DNA of 42,222 bases. It comes from RUG11783 sp964599695. GTDB taxonomy: Bacteria; Bacillota; Clostridia; Oscillospirales; Ruminococcaceae. Where the stretch lies: contig CAZRGP010000021.1 in NCBI GenBank assembly GCA_964599695.1, forward strand, positions 1 to 42,222, given 5' to 3'. This document shows, one piece after another, positions 22,942 to 31,223 of this stretch. The notes under the pieces are model-generated. The model was not told the DNA's origin and ran no database searches. It worked only from the letters and a program-made list of their open reading frames with translations. The translations under genes were made by a program, and so were the position numbers. Each line of letters opens with the position of its first letter. Within the stretch, counting starts at the first letter, position 1.

Positions 22942-23658
22942 TCAGAGAGGCATGATCTCGCCGTCTGACGAAATCTGTGTTATGACACCGTCCTGTACCC
23001 TGTATGCTTCCCCTCTCAGTTCCTCTTTTTCTCCGTCGATGAAGAGATAACTCCCGTCCGGTATCGCGTAAAAGGTCCTTCCCATGCTGTCCGGGCAGGC
23101 AATGTCCCGGAAAACATGCAGGCCGTCCAGCCAGATGTCCTTCACCTCATGATAGTGCGGAAGGATCATGGTCTCTGTGAGTCCAAGTCCGGTGAGGAAC
23201 CTCTCATATTCCGGATCCGTCGCTTCTCCCTTCTCCTCCGGATGGGCGTATACGATGTCCGCGCTGTTCATGCTGCCCGCGCTGATCCCGACGCCGATCC
23301 CTTTGAAGCCGCGCATCAGACGGCGAAGTCCGATCTTTTGGAAAAAGCGGTTCTGCGTGGGGACGTGTCCTCCGGCGAGCAGGATGAGATCCGAATCTTG
23401 CACCAATTCTTCCGCGTCATCCGCGTTTCGGCCGTCCAAAGTGCTGAAACGCTCAAATAGGAGCCCTTCCTTTTCGAAGCTCTCCCTGGTGAGCGAGGCG
23501 TAATAGTCCATGACGTCCCAGCTGTCCGGATCCGAGCAGATATACAGCCCCCGGCAGTCCTGAGGGAATACCTTCCTCAGTTCCTCCAGGAACCCGTTGG
23601 CCGGGTTCAGCTCCCCGGTCTCAGGAATATCGGTCCTGCTTGTTAAAAAACAGATCAT
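22942..23658 (-). CDS. Peptidase S51 (dipeptidase E / cyanophycinase-like)
   Basis: A 238-residue cytoplasmic serine peptidase of the class I glutamine-amidotransferase-like fold. The nucleophile Ser126 sits in Gly-Ile-Ser-Ala-Gly-Ser-Met-Asn and 'LAGGHVPTQN' (95-103) is the oxyanion loop. The His168 or His170 of 'LPHYHE' is the likely base. PepE relatives cleave Asp-X dipeptides; members of this type in Firmicutes are uncharacterised. ATG at 23658 is preferred; a GTG at 23670 in frame gives four more residues and the ribosome site does not decide clearly. It lies 38-50 bases past the alpha-galactosidase-like gene. Confidence 0.82.
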   Translation of the reverse strand: MICFLTSRTDIPETGELNPANGFLEELRKVFPQDCRGLYICSDPDSWDVMDYYASLTRESFEKEGLLFERFSTLDGRNADDAEELVQDSDLILLAGGHVPTQNRFFQKIGLRRLMRGFKGIGVGISAGSMNSADIVYAHPEEKGEATDPEYERFLTGLGLTETMILPHYHEVKDIWLDGLHVFRDIACPDSMGRTFYAIPDGSYLFIDGEKEELRGEAYRVQDGVITQISSDGEIMPL

Positions 23659-23708
23659 ACGTTGCCCCACTCTTTCTGATTATTTGGTAATTACTTCCCG
23701 GAGCGGCA

Positions 23709-25757
23709 TCATTCACCGGTTTCCGGATACGGGATCCTGAGCAGCGCGCAGTCGTACTCCTTCACCGCGATCCGGAGTTCTCCCTCATAGGTGATCTCCC
23801 AGCCATCCCACACGCTGTGGGCGGATCCGGACAGGGCTGCGCCGATCTCCTCCAGCGGGACGCTGATCTTTCTCTCCTCGCCCACAAAGTTGAAGACCGC
23901 CGCGTAGATGCAATCCGAAGTCTGCAGATAATATAGCCATGCCGTGTCGCTCTTTAGCGATAGCGGGCGGAACGGCCTTCCCACTCTCGCCACATCGTTG
24001 ATCTCCCGGTTGCCCGCCAGGAGTCTGGTGCGCTCCCTGGCCTGTCGGATATCCTCAGCATCTCCCGCTGGCCCGTAGTTGTCCGAGAGAAGCATCACGG
24101 TTCCGGAGATCGCTGACGCGAGATATCGGGAACGGGCCGAACCGGGATCCGTATTCTCCCTCCCGTCCGGGTACGCGTGGTAGAGCACGGTGTGATCCGG
24201 GTCAGCGAAACGGTACAAGGTACCGGAGGTCCACCAGCCATAGTTCAATGCGTTGAGCACATAGCGGACATCCTCATGGTGCCCGAAAGCGTCGCAGCAG
24301 CACCGCCTCGCATGCCCGCCGCCCGCAGGGAACAGCGGTGCGATGGACAGATCCACGAAGATCTGACGCCCCACCTTCTCCGGATCCAGTTCCTCATGTA
24401 GGATTCGGTAGAAGCGGGACAGCGCCTGCCTACCCGTACGGATGTTTTTGTCATATCTCGGCCCCTCCACAGCTCCGTGGGAGAGGAAATCAATTTTTAT
24501 GTAATCGAAGCCCATGTCCACGATCTCACGGATCCACAGACGCAGATTCTTCTCCGCCGCCGGGATCGTGATATCCACCGGCACCGAACCGTCCGCAGCC
24601 GGGAACGGTTTCCCGTCCGCGTCCTTCATGACGACGCTCTTCATGGTCTTTCCCGGCGTGCCCCTGAGGGGAATGAAACCGAGGAGCTTATGAGCGATGA
24701 GTGGCGACATATAATTTCCCGCAAGCTGCCCGCGCCGGTGGAGCTCATCCACGATCTGCTTCATCTTCTTTTTGTCCTGGAAGAAGTTTCCGTCCAGGTT
24801 GATGGTGGTCCTGCCCTCCGAGTCACGGAACTCCGGGAGTTCTCCGTCAATGAAATCCGCCGCTTCCTTCCAGTGGTCCAGCAAGGGCATTTCGATGTTC
24901 AGGCCTGCGTAGCTGTTCCACCCGAACGGGACCGGTCCGTCCCAGCTGAACTTCTCCTTTCCCTCCATGCATACCCGCCCGAACTCCTCCAGTCCGGTAC
25001 GGATGTCCTCATACCACCCGCAGAAGAAACGGGAGGATTCCACCTCGTCCCCTATGAGGGAACCATGGGGCATGCAGTCGTGGGTGCAGGCGTCCGCCGC
25101 GCCGGAAAAGGCTTCATAGCACCTGGCATCGTAGGTGGAACAGCGGATGGCGTTCTTCCAGTCACTGTGGTCCATCGCCCCGATCACCAGGCCTTGGCTG
25201 GTATCTTCGTTATATATGGCTGTTACGTCATAGCTGGTCCTTCCGGGTCTCAGCGGAGCGGATTCATATTTCACCCACATGTCATTGTCGTAAGGGACCA
25301 GCAGCATCTTCTGATCCAGGGACCGGAACAGCTCCCTACACGCCTTGTTCGGGTATCCGAAGTCCAGCGGTGCCAGATAGTTGGACTCGGTCTTTCTGTG
25401 TTTCAGATCCTTGACACTGCAGGAGATGACGAAATACGGGACTTCCTCCGTCAGGGAGAATCTCTGGACGAGGCGAAGCCCATTCTCCTCGTAAGTCACA
25501 TGGATGGTCTTTCCGTCTTTCCCGCCCTTTGTACGTGTGGATATCCTCTTCGCCGTGCGCGTATCGATGGTCCGCCCGTCCATGACGGAGGCTTTCGAAA
25601 ACGCGAAATGGATGTTTTCATAGTCCAGGGCATAGCGGAACGCGCCGTCCGTGAGAAGGTCGATGCGCACTCTTCCGCATCCGATACTCTCCGCAGCTTC
25701 GGCGGTCTCTCCCATCAGTTTCTTCGCGATCTTTCCCAGAACCTCTTGTCTTTCCAT
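23709..25757 (-). CDS. Alpha-galactosidase-like glycoside hydrolase (clan GH-D, GH36/GH27 type)
   Basis: A 682-residue cytoplasmic protein. A beta-supersandwich N-terminal domain (1-260) precedes a TIM barrel that opens with 'PFGWNSYAGLN' (277-286), the clan GH-D signature. 'INLDGNFFQ' and the predicted nucleophile Asp423 in 'YIKIDFLSHG' follow, and a C-terminal beta domain closes it. The acid/base Asp is not certain; candidates lie in 'CDAFGHHEDVRY' or the region after. It differs from standard GH36 alpha-galactosidases (no 'WEAYYFD'-like stretch), so the true substrate may be another alpha-linked sugar. The start at 25757 has TGAGGT ahead, directly against a strong leader hairpin. Confidence 0.82.
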   Translation of the reverse strand: MERQEVLGKIAKKLMGETAEAAESIGCGRVRIDLLTDGAFRYALDYENIHFAFSKASVMDGRTIDTRTAKRISTRTKGGKDGKTIHVTYEENGLRLVQRFSLTEEVPYFVISCSVKDLKHRKTESNYLAPLDFGYPNKACRELFRSLDQKMLLVPYDNDMWVKYESAPLRPGRTSYDVTAIYNEDTSQGLVIGAMDHSDWKNAIRCSTYDARCYEAFSGAADACTHDCMPHGSLIGDEVESSRFFCGWYEDIRTGLEEFGRVCMEGKEKFSWDGPVPFGWNSYAGLNIEMPLLDHWKEAADFIDGELPEFRDSEGRTTINLDGNFFQDKKKMKQIVDELHRRGQLAGNYMSPLIAHKLLGFIPLRGTPGKTMKSVVMKDADGKPFPAADGSVPVDITIPAAEKNLRLWIREIVDMGFDYIKIDFLSHGAVEGPRYDKNIRTGRQALSRFYRILHEELDPEKVGRQIFVDLSIAPLFPAGGGHARRCCCDAFGHHEDVRYVLNALNYGWWTSGTLYRFADPDHTVLYHAYPDGRENTDPGSARSRYLASAISGTVMLLSDNYGPAGDAEDIRQARERTRLLAGNREINDVARVGRPFRPLSLKSDTAWLYYLQTSDCIYAAVFNFVGEERKISVPLEEIGAALSGSAHSVWDGWEITYEGELRIAVKEYDCALLRIPYPETGE

Positions 25758-25768
25758 GGATTACCTCA

Positions 25769-25808
25769 AAGGGATCTGTCCCGACCTTGCAGCCGAGACA
25801 GATCCCTT
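25769..25808 (-). promoter_or_regulatory. Leader hairpin abutting the ribosome site of the alpha-galactosidase-like gene
   Basis: Exact 12-bp arms AAGGGATCTGTC and GACAGATCCCTT with a 16-base loop. In the transcript the 3' arm runs straight into UGAGGU, the ribosome binding site at 25768-25763. No U run follows, so translation control or transcript protection is more likely than termination. Confidence 0.55.
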
Positions 25809-26215
25809 AATTATCATTACATCTGTTGTCTCCAACATGTTGATTTCCGCTTACCTGTTCTCTAACAACACTTTAGCACACCGTGCACGTCCAAACTGCG
25901 GGGCAATCTTTTAATAATGATAACTCTAACCCGATTTTCACTCAATAATCCATGTTATGCTGACCGTTTTTTCTCGTTCGATCTCTTTTAATGTCAGTTG
26001 GTTGGATCGCTGATTTTTCTCCGGTTTCTTCCTGTTTCAGAGACCTCCGTTGCTTTCAGAGATAACATTTATATTACTTTAATATTATACTAACCAATAA
26101 CAAATAAGTGAAAGATACACGGGATCAAGCGGCATAATATTTCTCTCTTTCCGGTTTTGTATTACTATAAGAAGTAGAAGAGTGCTTTTCTTTTTTCCGC
26201 TTAGGAGGAAATACC
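25809..26215. other. Gene-free divergent promoter region
   Basis: About 400 AT-rich bases between the alpha-galactosidase-like gene (minus) and the PTS EIIC gene (plus). No ORF with a ribosome site is present. Several -10-like words (TATACT near 26090, CATAAT near 26134) could start the EIIC transcript; none has a good -35. AGGAGG at 26200-26210 belongs to EIIC. No clear operator was seen. Confidence 0.4.
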
Positions 26216-27454
26216 ATGAAGCGATTTATCCGCTGGATGACCGACGTCTTCGGTCCCAAAGCAACCGCCTTTGCCGAAAATCCATGGATCTCATCCGTAC
26301 AGGATACCATGGTATCTGCCGTGCCGGTGATGATCATCAGTTCCTTCGTCACCATCGTCTCGATCTTGAACGAATACATCGAGAGTTTTCCGGATTTCTC
26401 CTATCTGACGAACTTCACCATGGGTCTCAGTTCCCTGATGGTAGCTTATCTGCTTCCGACCATCGTACTGGAGAAACTGGAACTCCCCAAATATCGCAAA
26501 CAAGCGGGATTCATGGGAGCGGTCAGCTTCCTTGCCATGAGCAGCGCCGCCATCACGGACGGCACCTTCACGGTGGACGCCAGCCGGCTCAGCGCCAGCG
26601 GCATGTTCGTCGCCATCGCGGCGGGGCTGTTTACTGCCTACGTCATGAAGCTCTTCTCCGAGAACACCTTCTTCGGAAAGAACTCCAAAATGCCCGGGTT
26701 CCTGGCGGACAGTTTCGACTCCATGGCTCCCATCATGGTCATCATGATCGTGATGTTCCTTCTGTGCAACGTCCTTCACCTGGATATGTACGCCATCATC
26801 AGCCTGATCGTATCTCCGCTCATCAACATCGCTCAGAGCTGCTTCGGGATGACCCTCATCGTTTTTCTCATGGCGTTTCTCTACTCTTTCGGTATCAGCC
26901 CCTGGATCATGCAGCCCGTATATTATCCCGTCGGTCTGGACGCGCTGGCGAAAAACGCGGCGGCAGTCGCAGCGGGCGGAAAGCCCTTCCTCGCCATGAC
27001 CGTGGAAACCGTGAGCGGATGGATGATGATCGGCGGCACAGGATGTACCCTGTCCCTGTGCATCCTCTTCCTGTTCTGTAAGTCCGAGAAACTGAAGAGC
27101 CTGGGAAAAGCTTCCCTTGTGCCCTCCATCTTTAACATCAACGAACCCATCGTATACGGAACCATCGTTTTCAACCCGCTGCTCATGATCCCCATGTGGA
27201 TCTGTCCCGCGGTCTGTTCGGTCATCACCTACCTCACCATGAAGGCCGGTCTCGTGACCATGCCCTATCGCTCCTTCCTTCTGTGGTATGTTCCGGAGCC
27301 TATACTCCCCTATATGACCAATTACGATTTCCGTGGCGTGGTTCTCGTTCTCGCGCTCATCCTGATTACGGCCGTGATCTGGTACCCCTTCCTCATGGCA
27401 TACGACAAGCAGTGTCTGAAGCAGGAGGCGGATTCCTCCGGAAAAACAGAATAA
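26216..27454 (+). CDS. PTS EIIC component, lactose/cellobiose type (orphan)
   Basis: A 412-residue ten-helix membrane protein of the EIIC lactose/cellobiose/diacetylchitobiose family. It shows 'GGTGCTLSLCIL' near 275 and 'VPSIFNINEPIVYG' near 305, where the Asn-Glu-Pro region binds the sugar. AGGAGG precedes the ATG. EIIC moves a sugar across the membrane, but the EIIB and EIIA subunits that phosphorylate it are not fused to it and not encoded anywhere in this window. Either they come from elsewhere or this is one of the stand-alone EIIC proteins that may act without phosphorylation. The alpha-galactosidase-like gene is divergent and could use its substrate. Confidence 0.88.
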   Translation: MKRFIRWMTDVFGPKATAFAENPWISSVQDTMVSAVPVMIISSFVTIVSILNEYIESFPDFSYLTNFTMGLSSLMVAYLLPTIVLEKLELPKYRKQAGFMGAVSFLAMSSAAITDGTFTVDASRLSASGMFVAIAAGLFTAYVMKLFSENTFFGKNSKMPGFLADSFDSMAPIMVIMIVMFLLCNVLHLDMYAIISLIVSPLINIAQSCFGMTLIVFLMAFLYSFGISPWIMQPVYYPVGLDALAKNAAAVAAGGKPFLAMTVETVSGWMMIGGTGCTLSLCILFLFCKSEKLKSLGKASLVPSIFNINEPIVYGTIVFNPLLMIPMWICPAVCSVITYLTMKAGLVTMPYRSFLLWYVPEPILPYMTNYDFRGVVLVLALILITAVIWYPFLMAYDKQCLKQEADSSGKTE

Positions 27455-27467
27455 CTGCGCAACCAAA

Positions 27468-27491
27468 AAAGCTGCCGGTACCGGCAGCTTT
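27468..27491. terminator. Bidirectional terminator (perfect palindrome)
   Basis: AAAGCTGCCGGT followed directly by its reverse complement ACCGGCAGCTTT, between the convergent EIIC and membrane-protein genes. A-rich and T-rich flanks are present in both directions. Confidence 0.7.
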
Positions 27492-27509
27492 CCCTGTATG
27501 GTTTCAGAA

Positions 27510-28169
27510 TTATTCTTTTGCGGATCCGCTTCTCTCCTTCTGCGCTTTCAGGAACGCAGCGATCATCAGGATATAACATATCGTCTTGGGAAGCATCAGC
27601 ATCCCGAGCATCGGTATTACTCCTGCTCCGACCGCGACCGGGATATAGAACAGGAAAAAGAGCAGTATATACAGCCACTGGAACCGGAAGACCCTGTCCT
27701 CTTTTCTCTTCTGGAAGAACAGCACACAGATGACCGCTCCGAGAAGCACGAACGGGCTGTTCCTTATGATCCCCCAGGTCATATCGCTGCTGTTGCTCAG
27801 CCACCCGTTTTGCGGGAACATGCACAGGATGAAGCGGACGGCCGCCATGCACAGGATAGCCGTGTACAGTTTTTGGTCACGTTTCTCGCGGTAGTGCGCG
27901 GTCCACACGTCGTACAGCAGTACGTAAAAGACTGTCATCGTCAGTGAAGTGACCAGTTTTCCCACTCCGAGAGCCGCGGTCAGATCCAGGTTGGTGAAGT
28001 AATTCAGCACTCTCGGGACCAGATGAAAGGCATCGCCGCATCCCAGCACGAGGGAAGCAATGCCCATACAGCGGTCCGCTTTTCCCTTCTCTCTCTTCAG
28101 GATGACGCAGCCGCTTACGATCGCGAACAACAGATACAATATGTCAAATGTGGACTCACCGTATTTCAT
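27510..28169 (-). CDS. Hypothetical integral membrane protein
   Basis: A 219-residue protein with about seven hydrophobic helices and short loops. 'LGCGDAFHLVPRVLNYF' near residue 45 and 'GIIRNSPFVLLGAVI' near 133 look like conserved positions of a Firmicute membrane family that I cannot name. The charged His-Arg pair inside the second helix region could hold a ligand or metal. AGGAAC lies ahead of the ATG. Single gene between two terminator-bounded units; no clue to function from its neighbours. Confidence 0.65.
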   Translation of the reverse strand: MKYGESTFDILYLLFAIVSGCVILKREKGKADRCMGIASLVLGCGDAFHLVPRVLNYFTNLDLTAALGVGKLVTSLTMTVFYVLLYDVWTAHYREKRDQKLYTAILCMAAVRFILCMFPQNGWLSNSSDMTWGIIRNSPFVLLGAVICVLFFQKRKEDRVFRFQWLYILLFFLFYIPVAVGAGVIPMLGMLMLPKTICYILMIAAFLKAQKERSGSAKE

Positions 28170-28346
28170 GATAGTTCCTGTCCCTTCTGATTTCTTTTGT
28201 TAGTATACAGAAAACGGATAGTTATTGCGAGGCTGATTTAAAAACACACATCTCTTTTCCCAGCCGGCTGAAGCAGGGATAGGCCGAAGAGGACCTGCGG
28301 AGAGGATCGTGCTCCGCTCCATTATTACATCACGGAGGAAAACACT

Positions 28347-28595
28347 GTGAAAAACCGGAAGAAAAAAGCGATCCGAAGCCTTCTGAGCATCCCCGTGTGG
28401 TTGCTCATCGACGCGCTGGCGATCTTCGCGGCGCTATGGTTCGACGCCAATGTCCTTCCGAACCCGCAGGCAATCGGGCATCCGACGTTTGCCGTCACGA
28501 TCCTCGCCGTCGCGGTCTTCGGCGCCATTACCGCCATCGTTCTGGTGATCGCCGCGGTCCGTCTGATCCTCTGGCTGGTCCTAGGGAACGACTGA
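28347..28595 (+). CDS. Small two-TM membrane protein, paralogue of the one at 38345
   Basis: An 82-residue protein starting with GTG after CGGAGG. A Lys-rich head ('KNRKKKAIRSL') is followed by a first helix (about 13-32), the Pro-containing loop 'VLPNPQ', and a second helix (48-78). The same plan and much of the same sequence recur in the protein at 38345-38581 ('PVWLLIDALAI' against 'PTWLLIDAVAI', and 'LPN' at the loop). No enzymatic motif. It stands 160 bases upstream of an XRE regulator gene with that regulator's likely operator in the gap. Confidence 0.65.
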   Translation: MKNRKKKAIRSLLSIPVWLLIDALAIFAALWFDANVLPNPQAIGHPTFAVTILAVAVFGAITAIVLVIAAVRLILWLVLGND

Positions 28596-28648
28596 AAATT
28601 TCTTTCTTTTTTTCCGGATTTTCCTGCAGCCGATTCTGCGGATACCGG

Positions 28649-28673
28649 AAATGTAACCTGTCATGTTACATTT
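28649..28673. promoter_or_regulatory. Operator-like palindrome upstream of the XRE gene
   Basis: AAATGTAAC (28649-28657) and GTTACATTT (28665-28673) are exact reverse complements around seven bases. It lies about 80 bases ahead of the XRE start and just upstream of a weak promoter (TTGTTC 28690-28695, TAGAAT 28714-28719). Probably the XRE protein's own site. Confidence 0.6.
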
Positions 28674-28752
28674 TGCACAGGCAAATTTCTTGTTCGGCCC
28701 TCTCAGCAGCCTGTAGAATGATGGCAGAAACCACGAAGGAGAACAATTCAAA

Positions 28753-29196
28753 ATGAAAGCACTTGGAGCAAAGATCGCAAAAAAGCGGAAAGACATCGGA
28801 ATGACCCAGACCGATTTCGCGGATAAACTGAACGTGACCAGACAGACGGTAAGCCGCTGGGAAGCGGGCACCGTTCTCCCCGACATCGACAAGATACCGG
28901 ATATCGCCGCGATCCTGAATGTCAGCTGCGATTATTTGATGAAAGACGATGTACTGGAAGAGGAATCCGTTACAGCCAACCCTGTGAGCCGGTTGCTGGA
29001 GGAGACCGCTGGAAAGACCGTCCGTTTTACTTTTTTCGAGGACGAAGCGGACTGGGATCTCTTTAACAACGATTGCCGCATCCTGGAATTCCAGAACAAC
29101 TGGATCAAGGTCGAGGCGGTCACCAAAAAAGGAAAGATCGAAAAGCTGATCCCTGTTTCTTCGGTCCTTTCTGTCGAGATCAAGGAGGAATCATAA
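28753..29196 (+). CDS. XRE-family regulator with C-terminal beta domain
   Basis: A 147-residue protein. Residues 5-62 are a Cro/CI helix-turn-helix ('MTQTDFADKLNVTRQTVSRW' then 'PDIDKIPDIAAILNVSCDYL'). A linker leads to a C-terminal domain (about 85-145) of alternating strands, 'GKTVRFTFFEDEADWD...NNWIKVEAV...KLIPVSSVLSVEI'. That domain is shared with the next gene's product, so it is likely a dimerisation or interaction module. AAGGAG precedes the ATG. The stop is directly followed by the next ATG (zero gap). Likely represses or activates its own operon through the palindrome at 28649-28673. Confidence 0.88.
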   Translation: MKALGAKIAKKRKDIGMTQTDFADKLNVTRQTVSRWEAGTVLPDIDKIPDIAAILNVSCDYLMKDDVLEEESVTANPVSRLLEETAGKTVRFTFFEDEADWDLFNNDCRILEFQNNWIKVEAVTKKGKIEKLIPVSSVLSVEIKEES

Positions 29197-29568
29197 ATGG
29201 AATATATCGGATTTGTTTTCGGAATATTCGGTCTTATGGCCTACCTCGAGATCTCTTCCCTGAAAGGCAGGATCAGCGAACTTGAGAGGGAACTAACAAA
29301 AATGAAAGGGACTTCCTTCCATGAGGATCGCACCTCCCTGGTTCAGGCAACCAGGTCCTATATAGGCAAAAAGGTAAATATCGACATGAAAGAGGATCTC
29401 GGGGATGTCGATATCATCAATTACGGCAACCCCAAAAGCGGTTTCATCGAGATCCTTGACTCCGACAACGAGTGGCTGCTCGTACGCATCGTTAATAAAA
29501 ACGCGAAAAAATCCGTGACCAAACTGATCCGTATGGAATCGGTAGAAGGCATCAGTGTGATTATTTAA
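29197..29568 (+). CDS. Membrane-anchored partner protein sharing the XRE C-terminal domain
   Basis: A 123-residue protein. One N-terminal membrane helix (about 2-18) is followed by a short charged coiled coil ('SLKGRISELERELTKMKG'), then a C-terminal domain (about 55-122) that lines up with the end of the XRE protein: Gly-Lys-x-Val at its start, a Trp-Leu/Ile-x-Val strand in the middle, 'VTKLIRMESVEGISV' against 'IEKLIPVSSVLSVEI' at the end. The coding start abuts the XRE stop; AAGGAGG lies inside the XRE gene. The pair suggests a soluble regulator that binds a membrane-bound partner through a common fold. Ends before a terminator. Confidence 0.75.
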   Translation: MEYIGFVFGIFGLMAYLEISSLKGRISELERELTKMKGTSFHEDRTSLVQATRSYIGKKVNIDMKEDLGDVDIINYGNPKSGFIEILDSDNEWLLVRIVNKNAKKSVTKLIRMESVEGISVII

Positions 29569-29587
29569 TTACAGTTATCATTGCAAC

Positions 29588-29623
29588 AGTGACTCCCGTA
29601 TGCTTGTGCACACGGGAGTCACT
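29588..29623. terminator. Hairpin between XRE operon and tannase-like gene
   Basis: Exact 12-bp arms AGTGACTCCCGT (29588-29599) and ACGGGAGTCACT (29612-29623). Poor T run. Located between convergent genes, so probably a two-way terminator. Confidence 0.65.
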
Positions 29624-29664
29624 AACGTTATTCTGACCGGTCTTTCTGTATCAGGCGCGGTCCA

Positions 29665-31221
29665 TCAGCTACTATACGGTTCCTGGAAGTCCTCTTCCAG
29701 TGTTTCCTGTGTTTTCCTGTCGATCCGCACTTTTCGGATCCTCTCCGGAGCCTTACCGTTTTCCACCCAGTCCACCAAAGCTCTCATCCCATCGCTCTCT
29801 GTAAGCCCCGGACCGTTTCCCCAGCAGTTGCCGTGGTTGTCACCGGGTGTAATATACAGCCGGCAGAAATCCTTCACTTTGTCCGTACCGTAGCGGTCTT
29901 TCAGTTTGTGATAATAGTCGATGGTGCCCTCTGTGGGAATCAGCGGATCATCCATTCCGTGGTCCATCATCAGCTTTCCGCCATGACTGACGAATGCATC
30001 TATTTCCGGATCGCTGCTGAAGCAATCAGAGAACTTTTCTTTCCCTCTGTCGTACAGTTCCTCCAGTTTTTCCTGATCGATATCTTTCCAGCTGAACTTG
30101 CTGTCCTCAAGGATCCATCTCGCGTAATATTCGGCAAGAATAAACGGTTTGACCGTTTTTCGGCTGAACAGAGGATAGTAGTATGCGCCGATCGGAACGG
30201 TAACATTCCAGTTTCTGACGCCCGGATAATACCCGTACCACAGAAACTCCCCGTTCTGTCTGCGCGGCCCATTCCAGATGGCATTCATGACCGCTGCATC
30301 TTCCCGCGTGATCATCTCCCTCCTGAAGGGCGTCCCGATAAGACTCTCTGCATCAAAGACAGGGCGATCCTGCATATGATAGTATGCTTCCTTACCTCCG
30401 TAAGCCTCGTGGACGGCATCAAGAAAAAACTGATTCTTTTCCGGCGAGATGAAGTGGCCATATTTCTTCATGACAACGATTGGCCAGAATCCTCCCAGAA
30501 GAAACTGGTGCCAGTTGATCGCGGGGCATGTTGCCCAAACTCCGTCATAATCCTCCGGATACCGCTGCACTTCTGTGAGGGACTGCCTTCCTCCCCCACT
30601 TCCCCCATTCATGTAGGAATAGCGCACCTTCCTGCCATGCAGGATCTCCGTGATCGCTTTTCCGAATACCGTCATGTTGTGAGTGGAACGATAACACCAG
30701 TTTTCGTAGATCTCCCGGTCCAGACTTCCGTCTTCCCGTATGGTCAGATCCCGCAGCCCCTTCTGGTTGTTGGCATTCATCGTAGCCGACGAGAAGCCGT
30801 TCATCACAGCAAAAGGCACGGTCCATCCTCTCGAAGTATTGTCCGGGCAGGTCAGGTAACTCCTTCCGCCGATCGCCGTTCCTCCTCCTGCCGTACCGGC
30901 GAAGCGGTCGTTCCACTTCACCGGACTCCAGACGATCAGTTCCTCTGTATGTGCTCCGGTAGAGTGGACCAGCTCCACCTCGTAGAATTCGGGCAGTCCT
31001 TCGATAAGTGTCCTCGATCCCCATATTCTTTCCGCGAGATTCGGCCTTCTTCCATAGATGCCACCCTGATGATGAGTAACTTTGACGGAAAGGAACCTTT
31101 CTCCCGGGAACATCGAATTCAGTTCCTTCAGGATATAATTACCGTCCGCTCTGCCTTCGATCCCATCAGTCCGTCTCAGACCGGATGTATCCATAAACAG
31201 ACAGTTGTCTCTCTCGTACAT
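29665..31221 (-). CDS. Tannase/feruloyl esterase family protein
   Basis: About 518 residues, without signal peptide. The hydrolase core shows 'NGGSGGGRQSLTEVQRYPED' with Ser208, 'DHGMDDPLIP' with Asp424/425, and 'TPGDNHGNC' with His463, the triad layout of the tannase/feruloyl esterase family. The paired cysteines of that family's CS-D-HC motif, next to Ser and His, are absent here (Gly before Ser, Gly after His), so no disulfide ties the triad; this fits an intracellular enzyme. The family splits esters of gallic or hydroxycinnamic acids. ATG at 31221 has GGAGG ahead, two bases past the previous stop; a GTG at 31239 is possible. Last gene of the rhamnosidase operon. Confidence 0.82.
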   Translation of the reverse strand: MYERDNCLFMDTSGLRRTDGIEGRADGNYILKELNSMFPGERFLSVKVTHHQGGIYGRRPNLAERIWGSRTLIEGLPEFYEVELVHSTGAHTEELIVWSPVKWNDRFAGTAGGGTAIGGRSYLTCPDNTSRGWTVPFAVMNGFSSATMNANNQKGLRDLTIREDGSLDREIYENWCYRSTHNMTVFGKAITEILHGRKVRYSYMNGGSGGGRQSLTEVQRYPEDYDGVWATCPAINWHQFLLGGFWPIVVMKKYGHFISPEKNQFFLDAVHEAYGGKEAYYHMQDRPVFDAESLIGTPFRREMITREDAAVMNAIWNGPRRQNGEFLWYGYYPGVRNWNVTVPIGAYYYPLFSRKTVKPFILAEYYARWILEDSKFSWKDIDQEKLEELYDRGKEKFSDCFSSDPEIDAFVSHGGKLMMDHGMDDPLIPTEGTIDYYHKLKDRYGTDKVKDFCRLYITPGDNHGNCWGNGPGLTESDGMRALVDWVENGKAPERIRKVRIDRKTQETLEEDFQEPYSS

Positions 31222-31223
31222 CC

